Assembly (NCBI GenBank): GCA_009844885.1
Contig: VYAQ01000201.1
Span: 1 to 57,515 of the forward strand
Length of the DNA: 57,515 nucleotides
Reading direction: 5' to 3'
Source of the DNA: Gemmatimonadota bacterium
GTDB taxonomy: Bacteria > Gemmatimonadota > Gemmatimonadetes > Longimicrobiales > Gaopeijiaceae
The notes under the pieces were generated by a model. That model was not told the origin of the DNA and made no database searches. It saw only the letters and a program-made list of their open reading frames with translations. A program made the position numbers and the translations under genes. Position 1 is the stretch's first letter. Every line of letters starts with the position of its first letter. Below are positions 8,067 to 17,339 of this stretch, piece by piece.

Positions 8067-9695
8067 ATGTCTGGAACGTTCCGCGTGCCCGCCCCCGTCA
8101 ACGAACCCATCCACTCCTATGCGCCCGGCACCCCGGAGAGAGCGGAACTGAAGGCCGCCCTCGGCAGGATCGGCGGCCAGCAGGTCGATATCCCGGTCAT
8201 CATCGGGGGCGAAGCGGTCCGGACCGGAAGGACCCACGAAATCCGCTCGCCGCACGACCATGACCTCCTCCTGGGCGTCTGGCACGAGGCGGGCCCGGCG
8301 GAAGCGCAAAAGGCAATCGCCAACACGGTCGAGGCACGCCGCGAATGGGCGTCGTGGCCCTGGGAGGATCGCGCAGCCGTGTTCCTGAAGGCTGCGGACC
8401 TTCTCGCCGAGACATGGAGGTCCACGCTCAACGCCGCGACGATGCTCGGGCAGAGCAAGAACGCATTCCAATCCGAGATCGACGCAGCCTGCGAGATCGT
8501 GGATTTCTACCGTTTCGGGGCCCACTTCGCGGACCGCATCTTCGAACAGCAGCCCATCTCGGACAGGGGTGTCTGGAACCGCATGGAGTATCGGCCTCTG
8601 GAAGGCTTCGTCTACGCGGTCAGCCCCTTCAACTTCACCGCGATCGGGGCCAACCTGGCCGGCACCCCGGCAATGGTGGGGTGCGGTGTGCTGTGGAAGC
8701 CCTCCAAGCACGCAGTCCTGTCCGGCTACTATACGTACAAGCTGCTGGAAGAGGCCGGCCTTCCTCCCGGAGTGATCAACTTCGTGCCGGGCAACCCTGC
8801 CGGCATCACCGAGGTCGCGATGGGCCACCCGGACTTCGCCGGCCTGCACTTTACGGGATCGACCGAGGTATTTCAGTCCCTGTGGAACACCGTCGGCAGA
8901 AACATCGCGACCTACCGGTCCTACCCCAGGCTGGTCGGCGAAACCGGCGGCAAGGACTTCATCGTCGCTCACCCGTCGGCCGACCACGCCGCGCTGCGCA
9001 CCGCGATCATCCGCGGGTCGTTCGAGTACCAGGGCCAGAAGTGTTCCGCGGCCTCCAGGGCGTATATCCCGCGCTCGGTGTGGAAGGCGATACGCGACGA
9101 CCTGGTCGACGAAACGAACGAACTGCGGATGGGGGTGCCGACGGATTTCCGGAACTTCGTCAACGCGGTGATCGACCGAGGTGCCTTCAGCTCCATCACG
9201 GGCTACATCGACCGGGCTGCGGCCAGCGCCGACGCGGACGTGATCGCGGGCGGCGAGTATTCGGACGCCGAGGGCTTCTTCATCCGGCCGACCCTCATAG
9301 AGGCCCGGCGACCCGACCACGAGTCGATGTGCGACGAGATCTTCGGCCCCGTCATGTCGATCTACGTCTACCCCGACAATGAGTGGTCCGAGACGCTGGA
9401 CACCGTCGACAGGACCTCGCCGTACGCGCTGACGGGCGCGGTGTTCTCGCAGGACCGGACGGGGGTGCGCGACGCGCTGGATCGCCTGCGGAACGCCGCC
9501 GGCAACTTCTACATCAACGACAAGCCCACGGGGGCCGTGGTGGGACAGCAGCCATTCGGCGGCGGCCGGGCGTCCGGGACGAACGACAAGGCCGGCTCGG
9601 CGTTCAACATCATCCGCTGGCTCACGCCCAGGACCATCAAGGAGACGATGGTCCCTGCGACGAGCGTCGGCTATCCGTTCATGGAAGAGGCATAG
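8067..9695 (+). CDS. pruA: L-glutamate gamma-semialdehyde (P5C) dehydrogenase
   Basis: A 542-aa NAD-dependent aldehyde dehydrogenase of the stand-alone P5C dehydrogenase type, oxidising glutamate semialdehyde to glutamate in proline and arginine breakdown. Its N-terminus (PVNEPIHSYAPGTPERAEL) matches this subfamily. Catalytic residues are visible: general base Glu292 in LVGETGGKDF and nucleophile Cys326 in EYQGQKCSAASR, plus the cofactor loop FTGSTEVF and the C-terminal NDKPTGAVVGQQPFGGGRASGTNDKAG. No proline dehydrogenase gene is next to it, so its partner must lie elsewhere. A hairpin stands just after the stop, facing the convergent transsulfuration gene. Confidence 0.95.
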   Translation: MSGTFRVPAPVNEPIHSYAPGTPERAELKAALGRIGGQQVDIPVIIGGEAVRTGRTHEIRSPHDHDLLLGVWHEAGPAEAQKAIANTVEARREWASWPWEDRAAVFLKAADLLAETWRSTLNAATMLGQSKNAFQSEIDAACEIVDFYRFGAHFADRIFEQQPISDRGVWNRMEYRPLEGFVYAVSPFNFTAIGANLAGTPAMVGCGVLWKPSKHAVLSGYYTYKLLEEAGLPPGVINFVPGNPAGITEVAMGHPDFAGLHFTGSTEVFQSLWNTVGRNIATYRSYPRLVGETGGKDFIVAHPSADHAALRTAIIRGSFEYQGQKCSAASRAYIPRSVWKAIRDDLVDETNELRMGVPTDFRNFVNAVIDRGAFSSITGYIDRAAASADADVIAGGEYSDAEGFFIRPTLIEARRPDHESMCDEIFGPVMSIYVYPDNEWSETLDTVDRTSPYALTGAVFSQDRTGVRDALDRLRNAAGNFYINDKPTGAVVGQQPFGGGRASGTNDKAGSAFNIIRWLTPRTIKETMVPATSVGYPFMEEA

Positions 9696-9737
9696 GCGCC
9701 ACCCAAGTCAGATCGTCGAGGGGCTCCAGACCTCTGC

Positions 9738-9757
9738 CGGGGCGAGCCGCCGCCCCG
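9738..9757. terminator. GC hairpin between convergent genes
   Basis: CGGGGCG and CGCCCCG form a perfect 7-bp stem around a 6-base loop in the 64-bp gap between pruA and the convergent PLP-enzyme gene. No T-run follows in either direction. Its position suggests a bidirectional terminator or mRNA end stabiliser. Confidence 0.45.
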
Positions 9758-9759
9758 AG

Positions 9760-10962
9760 TCAGGCCGTCACGGCAGCGGCCGGACGCGTCGCGGCGGCCA
9801 CCGCCCGGCTGAAATCGGCCTTGAGGTCGGCGACGTCCTCGAGGCCCACCGAGATGCGCACGAATCCGTCCGGGATGCCGAGTTCGTCGCGCTCCGACGG
9901 ACTCAGGTCCACATGGGAGGTGTGCCGGGGTTGGGAGACCAGGGTCTCCACACCACCCAGCGAGGGCGCGGGGGCGGCGAGGCGTAGCGCCGCCGAGAAG
10001 CGGTCGGCAGCCGCGCCGCCCCCGTCCAGCACGATGGACACCATGCCCCCATAGCCGTTGAGCATGCGGGTCGCCAGCACGTGGTCGGGGTGGTCCGGCA
10101 GGCCGGGATGGATCACCCTGCGGACTCCGGGCACGCCCGTGAACCACTCGGCAAGCGCGAGCGCGGAGCGATTGTGCCGTTCCATTCTGGCGGGCAGCGT
10201 GCGGATGCCGCGCTCAAGGAGCCACGCGGTCTGCGGGTCGATCGAGCCGCCGTAGAGCTTCATCATCTTCGCGACCCGCCGGATCAGTCCCCTGCTTCCG
10301 GCAACGACTCCGGCGATCAGGTCCGAGTGGCCGCCCAGGTACTTGGTGGCCGAGTGGATCACGGCGTCGACCCCGTGCTCTGCGGCGCGGATGTTCATGG
10401 GCGTCGCGAAGGTCACGTCGGCCGCGAGGATCGCGCCCACGCCGCGCGCGGCGCGGCAGGCCGGCTCGATGTCGAAGACGCGAAGCGCGGGATTGGTGGG
10501 CAGCTCGACCAGCACCACGCGGGTGTCCGGGGTGACCGCCTGGTCCCACGCGCCGGGATCGCCGGGATCCACGAACGTCGTCGTGATGCCGCGCCGCGGG
10601 AACTCCTTCGAGAGGAGGGCCCAGGTGGCCCCGTAGAGATGCCGGCTCGCGACGATGTGGTCCCCCTGCCCGGCGGCGGCGAGCAGGGTCATGGAGATGG
10701 CCGCCATCCCGCTGGCCAGCGCCAGCGCGTCGTCCGTCCCTTCCAGCGCCGCGACCCTGGCGGCCACGGACTCCTGGTTGGGATTGTTGCCGTAGCGGCT
10801 GTACAGCAGATCGATGCCGTCCTCGGGGCCGGCCCAGTGAAAGGTCGAACTGCGCACGATGGGGGCCACGACCGGAGCGCCCGGCCGGGGTTCGGGCTGA
10901 CCCGCGTGCACCGCCTGCGTGGCCGGACCGTGTTTCCCTTCCCTTGTCCCGTGATTCCTCAT
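9760..10962 (-). CDS. Cys/Met metabolism PLP-dependent enzyme (transsulfuration family)
   Basis: A 400-aa PLP enzyme of the cystathionine gamma-synthase / beta-lyase / methionine gamma-lyase family. Lys207 in HSATKYLGGHSD is the Schiff-base lysine; YSRYGNNPNQESVAARVAALEG and ALASGMAAI are typical cofactor-site segments, and ADVTFATP replaces the usual DNTFATP. The exact reaction (making or breaking cystathionine, or gamma-elimination) cannot be read from motifs. The ATG at 10962 is chosen because GGAG stands 8 bases before it and it clears the upstream stop by 20 bases. It is the last gene of a long minus-strand operon that begins with lepA, with no obvious functional link. Confidence 0.88.
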   Translation of the reverse strand: MRNHGTREGKHGPATQAVHAGQPEPRPGAPVVAPIVRSSTFHWAGPEDGIDLLYSRYGNNPNQESVAARVAALEGTDDALALASGMAAISMTLLAAAGQGDHIVASRHLYGATWALLSKEFPRRGITTTFVDPGDPGAWDQAVTPDTRVVLVELPTNPALRVFDIEPACRAARGVGAILAADVTFATPMNIRAAEHGVDAVIHSATKYLGGHSDLIAGVVAGSRGLIRRVAKMMKLYGGSIDPQTAWLLERGIRTLPARMERHNRSALALAEWFTGVPGVRRVIHPGLPDHPDHVLATRMLNGYGGMVSIVLDGGGAAADRFSAALRLAAPAPSLGGVETLVSQPRHTSHVDLSPSERDELGIPDGFVRISVGLEDVADLKADFSRAVAAATRPAAAVTA

Positions 10963-10982
10963 TGCCTGTCTCCGTGGGTTGT

Positions 10983-11585
10983 CTACCGTGTTCGCGCCAG
11001 AGCGCTCAGAGCGGCCGCTCCGCCATTGCCGCTCCAATAGGCCAGGCGCCGCCGGGCCAATCCCCTCAGCAGGGGCTCCCCGAGTTCGCCAAGTGCCCCC
11101 GCCAGATCGCGGGGACGGATCCGTTCACACCGCTCCAGCGTGTCCCAGGCCTTACGCTCCTCGGGTGTCGCCGGACCGAGCAGCTGGAAGCCGCCGCCGA
11201 CATCGCAGACCGCGGCCAGGCCATGCCGTGCCAGGACCTCCTCGACCGCATGCCTGTGCATCTCGTCCACGGCCCGGAACAGGAAGAAGATGTTGCCCGG
11301 CCGGTCGGGACCGTGATAGCGAAGGAGCAGCTTGGCCACGACCTCATCCGCGCAACTGAAGTCGAGGATCCGGACGCGCGTGAAGTCGATCAGCATGACG
11401 AAGGGAGACGGCGACATCGGGGTCAGGCGCTGTTCGATCGCCTCCCGGACCGCTCTTCCGGTCGGGCGGGTGACCAGATTGTGGCCGCGCGACGCCACGG
11501 TATCGGTGACGATCGCGGCCACGTCGATTGCGGCGGGCCAGTCCGGGCCGCCCCCGTGGCGATCGTGCGCCAGCCGCTCAGTCAT
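10983..11585 (-). CDS. STAS-like (DUF4325) domain protein
   Basis: A 200-aa protein. Its central part, PTGRAVREAIEQRL...VMLIDFTRVRILDFSCADEVVAKLLLRY, has the strand-helix pattern of STAS-like DUF4325 domains, which act as switch partners of HATPase-type kinases. The C-terminal third is helical and without a recognised domain. The ATG at 11585 lies inside the stop region of the upstream STAS-ATPase gene (ATGACTGA, 8-base overlap), so the two are translationally coupled and most likely bind one another. The lower-strand frame stays open further upstream, but that part overlaps coding sequence of the neighbour. Regulated target unknown. Confidence 0.7.
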   Translation of the reverse strand: MTERLAHDRHGGGPDWPAAIDVAAIVTDTVASRGHNLVTRPTGRAVREAIEQRLTPMSPSPFVMLIDFTRVRILDFSCADEVVAKLLLRYHGPDRPGNIFFLFRAVDEMHRHAVEEVLARHGLAAVCDVGGGFQLLGPATPEERKAWDTLERCERIRPRDLAGALGELGEPLLRGLARRRLAYWSGNGGAAALSALARTR

Positions 11586-12465
11586 CGATTCGCTCGGGCA
11601 GAACAAGGTTGATCTGCGCGCCCGGAAACCGCGGCAGGCCGTCCACGACGGGGGGACTCGGATGCCAGGAGGGGCTGTCCGCGATACGGGCCGTGCCGCT
11701 GCGGATGGAGACAAGGCCCTGCCAGCGTGCCACCTGTTTTCGGATCTGCTGGATCCCCTGCCCCCGCCCGGTGTCCGGAAAACGGGTGAGGCCCATGAGA
11801 AACGCCGCTTCCAGAGCGGTCACGTCTCCCCAGCGATCGCCAAAACGTTCCGCGTGCTCTTCCGCGAGCGAGTCCCGGAAACCCCGTCCGACGTCCGACA
11901 CCCCGATCACCAGTACCTGGCGGCCCAGCCGGCGGGTCCAGTTGTAGCGCTGCGCCGCAACCCATCCCGGCCCGTCCGCGTGCTCGACGATGTTCTGGCA
12001 GACTTCGGACAGGATCACCGAAAACTGGACCACCGCGGCCAGCGGATAGCGGAGGGTCCGGGAGAGGATCGCCCCCGCCCGGGACTGGACCCGGTCGACC
12101 ACCTCGTGCACGTCGGAGTTCGTCGCAATCGGTGTGATCTCCAGCAACACGTCCGACTCTCGGGAGGGCGGGCGGACCGCACGCTGCGGCGACCCGCGGA
12201 ATACGCGTGCCGCGGCCGCGGGGAACCCCATGCGGTCCAGGTATCCCACAACGTCGCCTCCCGCAGGCAACGACAGACGGGCAGTGGCACCGTTGGCGGA
12301 CGCGACCTGTCCGGCACAGAGAAGTGCCAGCATCCCGTTCGGGTCGATCCACCGCAGCCGCCGCGCGTCGAAGAGCACCGGTTCCGCCCCGGCGGCGGCC
12401 GCTTCCGCGAAGACGGTATCGACGTTTCGGTAGTCGAGCGAGGACGGGATCTCCACGACCCGCAT
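11578..12465 (-). CDS. STAS domain plus HATPase (anti-sigma-like) protein
   Basis: A 295-aa protein with an N-terminal STAS-like domain (IPSSLDYRNVDTVFAEAAAAGAEPVLFDARRLRWIDPNGMLALLCA) joined to a GHKL ATPase domain. ATP-site boxes are visible: N box FSVILSEVCQNIVEHA, G1 box VSDVGRGF and G2 box DTGRGQGIQQIRK. This is the fold of SpoIIAB/RsbW-type kinases, here fused to its usual type of partner. The start ATG at 12465 is one base after the stop of the PfkB gene. The following gene encodes a second STAS-like protein. Role inferred: a switch module, possibly controlling a sigma factor or a metabolic enzyme. Confidence 0.78.
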   Translation of the reverse strand: MRVVEIPSSLDYRNVDTVFAEAAAAGAEPVLFDARRLRWIDPNGMLALLCAGQVASANGATARLSLPAGGDVVGYLDRMGFPAAAARVFRGSPQRAVRPPSRESDVLLEITPIATNSDVHEVVDRVQSRAGAILSRTLRYPLAAVVQFSVILSEVCQNIVEHADGPGWVAAQRYNWTRRLGRQVLVIGVSDVGRGFRDSLAEEHAERFGDRWGDVTALEAAFLMGLTRFPDTGRGQGIQQIRKQVARWQGLVSIRSGTARIADSPSWHPSPPVVDGLPRFPGAQINLVLPERIDD

Positions 12466-12466
12466 T

Positions 12467-13405
12467 TCAGCGTGAGCTCCAGGGCGGACGAGGACCCTCT
12501 TCGGCCAGGTGTCGCCGCGTCTCGTCGGCGCCGCGACAGCGCAGCTTGCACCTGGCCAGAGCATGCGCGTACGTGATCGCGGTGCCCCGGTCGGCCCCCG
12601 CCAGAGCTCCCGAGAAGAAGGCGGCTCCCCACACGTCGCCGCACCCCGTGGGTTCGCTGGAAGCCGGGCCGGACGAGGTCGGGACATCCCACACGTTGGG
12701 GTCCCCATCCCGCCTGGCCGCGATCACCTTCACGCCCTCGCTGCCACGGGTCACCGCGATCATGCGCAAGCGTCCCTCGAAAGCCGACGCGGCGGCGCGG
12801 ACCGGGTCGGCTGCGCCGCGGGAGAACATGGCGAATTCATCTTCGTTCATCTGCACGGTATCGAAACACCCGGCCCATTCCTCGGAAGACCGAAGATAAC
12901 GGGGCACGCGGCGTCCGTCGCTCTCGACACCCAGGAACAGCGAGTGCAGATCGGCATGCGAGGGTCCGGCAAGCCCGTCCCGGATGCGCCGCGCCCCTGA
13001 CAGCGTCAATTCCATCCCGGAGATGAAGTTCACGTACAGGGCGTCGAGATCTTTCAGGAATTCCCCCACGTCGCGGACCGCCCACCCCGGGACACCCCCG
13101 CTCAGGATCTCCAGGCGGTCGGCGTCGTTCGCGTAGACGAGCTCGACGCGGTTGTTCGGCTCCGGCACCATGTGCAGGAAGCGCGAGTCGCCGACCCGGG
13201 TGAAGGAGCGGATGAACGAGGTCGCCCGGGCGTAAAGGTCGCCACCGATCTTGACGATCGGAACCGTGCTCCAGCCGTTGGGAAGGGCGACCTCGAAGGC
13301 CGCGAGCGCATACGCGATACCTCCCCATGCGCGCACCGGACCGGGTGCCGCCGGGTGTCTGATCGTGTCGCGGACCAGCGTGCCAAGAACCCCGAGCCGT
13401 TTCAT
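12467..13405 (-). CDS. PfkB-family carbohydrate kinase
   Basis: A 312-aa ribokinase-fold sugar or nucleoside kinase. The C-terminal signature is present as SEPTGCGDVWGAAFFSGAL, where the Asp of GCGD is the catalytic base (canonical form GAGD). The N-terminus LGTLVRDTIRHP and the GGIAYALAAF segment are typical of the substrate side. The substrate cannot be inferred. It overlaps the upstream ROK kinase gene by 4 bases and ends one base before the STAS-ATPase gene, so two different sugar-kinase families sit in one transcript with a switch pair. Confidence 0.87.
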   Translation of the reverse strand: MKRLGVLGTLVRDTIRHPAAPGPVRAWGGIAYALAAFEVALPNGWSTVPIVKIGGDLYARATSFIRSFTRVGDSRFLHMVPEPNNRVELVYANDADRLEILSGGVPGWAVRDVGEFLKDLDALYVNFISGMELTLSGARRIRDGLAGPSHADLHSLFLGVESDGRRVPRYLRSSEEWAGCFDTVQMNEDEFAMFSRGAADPVRAAASAFEGRLRMIAVTRGSEGVKVIAARRDGDPNVWDVPTSSGPASSEPTGCGDVWGAAFFSGALAGADRGTAITYAHALARCKLRCRGADETRRHLAEEGPRPPWSSR

Positions 13406-14388
13406 CGCGGGCGGCCGTGATGGGCGCGCATGAAGACGCCGGCGGCGCCGATTACTCCGGCGCTGTCGCCCAGTTCGCTCTGCACGATCCGGCAGGCGCG
13501 CATGTGCGCGCCGAATACCCGGCGCCGGACTTCGCGCCGAAGGGGCCGCAGAAGGCGGTCGCCCGCATTCGCGACGCCACCTCCGATGACCACCGCGTCG
13601 GGGTTGAGGAGGTGGATCAGGTTGGTGACCGCGGTTGCGAGGATGCGCGCCGTGTCCCGCACAACCCCGTCGGCGTGCGGGTCACCGGCCGCGGCGGCTC
13701 TGCAGACGATTTCGGCCGTGATTTCGCCAAGGTCGCCGCCCACCATCGACGCCAGGATGGAGTCGCCGCCATCGGCGATCGCTTCGACCGCCCTTACCGC
13801 AATCGCGGGCCCAGACGCGTACGCCTCGATACACCCCCGGGCGCCGCACGGGCAACGCCTGCCGCGGAAGTCGATCGACATGTGGCCCACCTCGCCAGCG
13901 GCACCGGAAGCGCCGTGATGGATCTCGCCGTCGATCACGATGCCCCCGCCGATCCCGGTGCCGAGCGTGATGCCCACCAGGCGCCGGGAGCCCCGCCCCG
14001 CACCCATCCACCATTCGCCGTACGTGAAGCAATTGGCGTCATTGTCCAGAGTCACGGGCAGCCCGCAAGCCTCGGCGACGAGGTCGCGCAAGGGGTAGTC
14101 CCGCCAGCCGAGGTTGGGTGTCTCGGTAACGACTCCCGATGCCCTGTCCAGCGGGCCGGGTGCGCCGAGACCGATTCCGGCGACATTGTCCCGTCCCACA
14201 TCGGCCACCGATTCACGAATCATGGTGACGAGGCGGTCGAGAACACGGTCCGAACCGCTCGCCGCCCGCGTGCTGCGGCGCCGGACCGCCACGGGTGGCG
14301 CGCCGCCTTCGATGGGCACAGTACCGACCCGCAGGTTGGTGCCTCCGATGTCCACCCCTACGACCCAGGCCGGCCGCCGGCCCTTCAC
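13402..14388 (-). CDS. ROK family sugar kinase (glucokinase-like)
   Basis: A 328-aa ROK protein, probably a cytoplasmic glucokinase or related hexose kinase. ATP loop [13 protein letters not shown] is at residues 8-20; [14 protein letters not shown] carries the catalytic Asp; the ROK zinc motif is complete ([18 protein letters not shown]). No N-terminal HTH is present, so it is not a ROK repressor. GTG at 14388 gives a GTGA overlap with the lepA stop and yields the standard N-terminus; a longer frame would run through lepA coding sequence. Substrate specificity is not certain. Confidence 0.9.
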   Translation of the reverse strand: MKGRRPAWVVGVDIGGTNLRVGTVPIEGGAPPVAVRRRSTRAASGSDRVLDRLVTMIRESVADVGRDNVAGIGLGAPGPLDRASGVVTETPNLGWRDYPLRDLVAEACGLPVTLDNDANCFTYGEWWMGAGRGSRRLVGITLGTGIGGGIVIDGEIHHGASGAAGEVGHMSIDFRGRRCPCGARGCIEAYASGPAIAVRAVEAIADGGDSILASMVGGDLGEITAEIVCRAAAAGDPHADGVVRDTARILATAVTNLIHLLNPDAVVIGGGVANAGDRLLRPLRREVRRRVFGAHMRACRIVQSELGDSAGVIGAAGVFMRAHHGRPR

Positions 14389-16193
14389 GACCGGTCGTCG
14401 TCGAGTTGCAGCACGGCCATGAACGCCTCCTGCGGGATCTCCACCGAGCCGACCTGCTTCATCCGTCTCTTGCCCTCGCGCTGGCGCTCCAGGAGCTTGC
14501 GCTTGCGCGTGATGTCGCCGCCGTAGCACTTGGCCGTCACGTTTTTGCGGACCGCCTTCACGGTCTGCCGGGCAATGACCTGGCCTCCGATAGCGGCCTG
14601 CAGGGCCACCTCGAACTGCTGCCTCGGGATCAGTTCCTTGAGCTTCCGGACCAGTTGATTGCCGTGGCGGTACGCGTTGTCGCGGTGGAGGATGACCGAA
14701 AAGGCGTCGACGGGTTCGCGGTTGACGAGGATATCGAGCTTGACCAGATCACCCGCGCGGTACTCCTGGAACTCGTAGTCCAGCGCCGCATACCCCTTCG
14801 TGCCTCCCTTCAGGCGGCCATAGAAGTCCAGGACGATCTCGGCCAGCGGAAGCTCGAAGTCCATCTCCACGCGGCGCGGATCCAGGTAGCTCATCCCCTT
14901 GAACAGGCCCCTGCGCTCGTGGCACAGCTTCTGCACGTTGCCGATGAAGGCCGACGGCGTCACGATGTGGGCCCGCACCACGGGCTCCGCGACCGAATCG
15001 ACAAGCGCGCGGTCCGGCAGATCCGTGGGGTTCTCGATCGACAGCACGGATCCGTCCGCCATGGACACCCGGTACTTCACGTTCGGTACCGTCGTGACGA
15101 GCTTGACCCCGAATTCGCGGTCGAGCCGTTCCTGCACGATCTCCAGGTGCAGGAGCCCGAGGAAGCCGCACCGGAAGCCGAAGCCCAGCGCCCGCGACGT
15201 CTCGGGCTCGAACTGCAGAGAGGCATCGTTGAGCTGCAGGCGGCGCAGTGACTCCCTGAGCTCCTCGTAGTCGTCGGCATCGGAGGGATAGAGGCCCGCG
15301 AACACCATCGGCTTGGCTTCCTGGTAGCCGGGAAGCAGCTGCCCGGCAGGGTCCGCGGCGTCAAGCACCGTGTCTCCCACGCGTGTATCCGCCACGGCCT
15401 TGATCGCCGCCACCAGATACCCGACCTCTCCCGGTCCGACCGACTGCGACGGGATCCGGCCTAGGCACAGGTGGCCCACCTCCGTCACCTCGTAGCACGA
15501 GTCGACGGCTCCGAACGTGATGGACATACCGGGCCGCAGCGTGCCGTCGAAGACCCGGATCGTGGGAACGGCGCCGAGGTACTGGTCGTAGTACGAATCG
15601 AAGATCAGCGCCCTCAGGGGGGCATCCGGGTCGCCGCCGGGCGCAGGCACGCGCTCGACGACGGCTTCCAGCACATCCTCGATTCCCGACCCCTCCTTTG
15701 CCGAAACGGCCAGCACCAGTTCGGGGTCGATTCCCATCAGCTCGGCGACCTCCCGGCGCCGGCGCTCCGGCTCCGCGCCCGGGAGGTCGATCTTGTTGAG
15801 GACCGGCACGATCTCGAGGTCGGCATCCAGGGCCAGGAAGAGGTTGGAAAGGGTCTGTGCCTGGACTCCCTGGGTGGCGTCCACGACCAGGATCGCCCCC
15901 TCGCACGCCGCCAGCGACCGCGACACCTCGTAGGTGAAGTCGACGTGGCCGGGGGTGTCGATCAGGTTGAACTGCAGCTGCCGGCCGTCCTTCGCCCGGT
16001 ACGACATGCGCACGGCGTGGAGCTTGATGGTGATGCCGCGCTCGCGTTCGAGCTCGTTCGAGTCCAGCACCTGCTCACGCATCTGGCGGCTGTCGAGCGT
16101 GGCGGTCGCTTCCAGGAGCCTGTCCGCCAGGGTGGACTTGCCGTGATCGATGTGAGCGATGATGCAGAAGTTGCGGATGAGGTCGGTTCTCAC
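14385..16193 (-). CDS. lepA: Elongation factor 4 (LepA)
   Basis: A 602-aa translational GTPase of normal LepA length, which binds stalled or assembling ribosomes. G motifs are visible: [16 protein letters not shown] (G1), [10 protein letters not shown] (G2), DTPGHVDF (G3) and [10 protein letters not shown] (G4). The LepA-specific C-terminal end is present ([32 protein letters not shown] in closely similar form). The GTG start at 16193 gives the expected N-terminus [19 protein letters not shown]. It heads a minus-strand operon of six genes, with a 4-base overlap to the ROK kinase. Confidence 0.97.
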   Translation of the reverse strand: MRTDLIRNFCIIAHIDHGKSTLADRLLEATATLDSRQMREQVLDSNELERERGITIKLHAVRMSYRAKDGRQLQFNLIDTPGHVDFTYEVSRSLAACEGAILVVDATQGVQAQTLSNLFLALDADLEIVPVLNKIDLPGAEPERRRREVAELMGIDPELVLAVSAKEGSGIEDVLEAVVERVPAPGGDPDAPLRALIFDSYYDQYLGAVPTIRVFDGTLRPGMSITFGAVDSCYEVTEVGHLCLGRIPSQSVGPGEVGYLVAAIKAVADTRVGDTVLDAADPAGQLLPGYQEAKPMVFAGLYPSDADDYEELRESLRRLQLNDASLQFEPETSRALGFGFRCGFLGLLHLEIVQERLDREFGVKLVTTVPNVKYRVSMADGSVLSIENPTDLPDRALVDSVAEPVVRAHIVTPSAFIGNVQKLCHERRGLFKGMSYLDPRRVEMDFELPLAEIVLDFYGRLKGGTKGYAALDYEFQEYRAGDLVKLDILVNREPVDAFSVILHRDNAYRHGNQLVRKLKELIPRQQFEVALQAAIGGQVIARQTVKAVRKNVTAKCYGGDITRKRKLLERQREGKRRMKQVGSVEIPQEAFMAVLQLDDDRS

Positions 16194-16408
16194 CGGTCGC
16201 GACGCCCGGAGTGTGGGGTGCGGTGCCGCTCGTGCGCCATGCGGCCTGTTGGCGGGGCTCCGAGCGCGGACTTTCGAAGGTAACCGGGCCGATTTTGGAC
16301 GGTCAATCGCGGAGCCGGAAGTTCGGGGTGGGACCGGCACCCGTGCGTCCGCTCGCATCGGGGCCCGGCCTGGCTTCGTTTCCAGTGACAACGACAGAAT
16401 CGGTCATT

Positions 16409-16432
16409 TGTGCGACAAAATCGGCACAAAAA
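16409..16432. promoter_or_regulatory. Operator-like inverted repeat TTTGTGC-N10-GCACAAA
   Basis: Two perfect 7-base arms, TTTGTGC (16409-16415) and GCACAAA (16426-16432), are separated by 10 bases, a spacing of about two helical turns between arm centres, as for a dimeric repressor or activator. It stands about 95 bases before the TonB-receptor start and just upstream of a possible promoter. The arms recall Rex or CRP/FNR half-sites, but the spacing differs from both, so the binding protein is unknown. Confidence 0.45.
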
Positions 16433-16444
16433 GCGGATTTCAAG

Positions 16445-16473
16445 TTGCGCCCGGATAGCCGCATCGTTTTGAT
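16445..16473 (+). promoter_or_regulatory. Possible promoter of the TonB-receptor gene
   Basis: TTGCGC (16445-16450) and TTTGAT (16468-16473) are spaced by 17 bases, about 55 bases before the start codon of the receptor. The match to sigma-70 consensus is moderate. Confidence 0.3.
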
Positions 16474-16526
16474 TAGGGGAACGTGGTCCGGCGGTTTCCA
16501 ACCGCACAATACAGCCGAGGTGCGTC

Positions 16527-17276
16527 ATGTTGCATTGCCCCAACCGGTCGAGGGTTCCTCGTCAACCTGCTGTTCTCCTCCTTTGTCTCGCCCTGTGCTC
16601 GACCGCCGCGCACACCGCGTCGGCCCAGGCCACCGGCTCCATTACCGGGATCGTGACCGATGCCGCGAGCGGACAGCCGATCGCGGGAGCCCAGGTTTCC
16701 GTTTCGGAGCTGGGGACCGGAGTCCTGTCGCTGGCGGACGGACGGTTCGCCCTCGTGGGTCTGCCGCCCGGCACGCATGAAGTGCAGGCCGAGATGATCG
16801 GCCACCTCGCCACCTCCGAGAGCGTTGTTGTGCCGGAAGGCGGGGCCGTGTTCGTCGAACTGCGGATGCAGCCGACCGTCCTCCAGCTGCAGGGAGTGGT
16901 CGTCACCGGGACGGCCTTCGAGGAATCACCGGTCGACCTGCCGTACTCCGTTGCCGTTTCCGGCCGCCGCTCCCTGGCGGAGCAGGGATCGCCGCAGGCG
17001 GTCGACTTCTTCCGGAACCTGGGCGCCAGTGCGGGCGTCCTCGGCGATCGCCAGGGCTGGTACACCACCAGACCGACTGCCGCGGTGCCGGAAACGGTGG
17101 CCAGCGTGAATCTTCGCGGCATCGGGCCTTCGCGCACGCTCGTCCTGCTGAACGGCAGGCGCCAGGTCTACGTCCCGATGCGGCTGCTGGGGGGCCGGTT
17201 TGTGGACGTCAACGCCTTCCCGTCGATCGCCCTCGACCGGATCGAGGTGGTGAAGGAGGGCGCCTCGGCGATCTAA
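16527..17276 (+). CDS. TonB receptor, N-terminal part (signal, CarboxypepD_reg, plug start)
   Basis: The first 249 residues of the receptor. A signal peptide (about 1-34, ending TASAQ) is followed by a carboxypeptidase-regulatory-like beta domain (GSITGIVTDAASGQPIAGAQVSVSELGTGVLSLADGRFALVGLPPGTH) found at the start of SusC-like and FCB-group receptors, then VVVTGTAFEESPVDLPYSVAVSGR and the plug with VNLRGIGPSRTLVLLNGRRQVYVPM. Translation would end at the TAA within the plug, so this product alone could not form a barrel. Confidence 0.8.
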   Translation: MLHCPNRSRVPRQPAVLLLCLALCSTAAHTASAQATGSITGIVTDAASGQPIAGAQVSVSELGTGVLSLADGRFALVGLPPGTHEVQAEMIGHLATSESVVVPEGGAVFVELRMQPTVLQLQGVVVTGTAFEESPVDLPYSVAVSGRRSLAEQGSPQAVDFFRNLGASAGVLGDRQGWYTTRPTAAVPETVASVNLRGIGPSRTLVLLNGRRQVYVPMRLLGGRFVDVNAFPSIALDRIEVVKEGASAI

Positions 17277-17339
17277 GGCTCGGACGCCGTCGCCGGCGTC
17301 GCCAACTTCCTTACCCGTGGGGACTTCGAGGGGTTCGAG

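Larger units (their letters stand above)
16194..16526. other. 333-bp divergent intergenic region
   Basis: This gap lies between lepA (minus) and the TonB-receptor gene (plus). Its right half is more AT-rich than the surroundings and holds an inverted repeat (16409-16432) and a possible promoter (16445-16473), listed separately. I see no small gene with a convincing ribosome-binding site and no RNA gene. Confidence 0.6.

Noticed and set aside
14389-16391. Long upstream extensions of lepA and of the ROK kinase reading frames
   Set aside because: They run through neighbouring coding sequence or an AT-richer intergenic stretch; family N-termini begin at 16193 and 14388.
17274-17276. Programmed recoding (selenocysteine or pyrrolysine) at the TonB stop
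   Set aside because: The codon is TAA, not TGA or TAG, and no recoding hairpin is seen; mutation or error is simpler.
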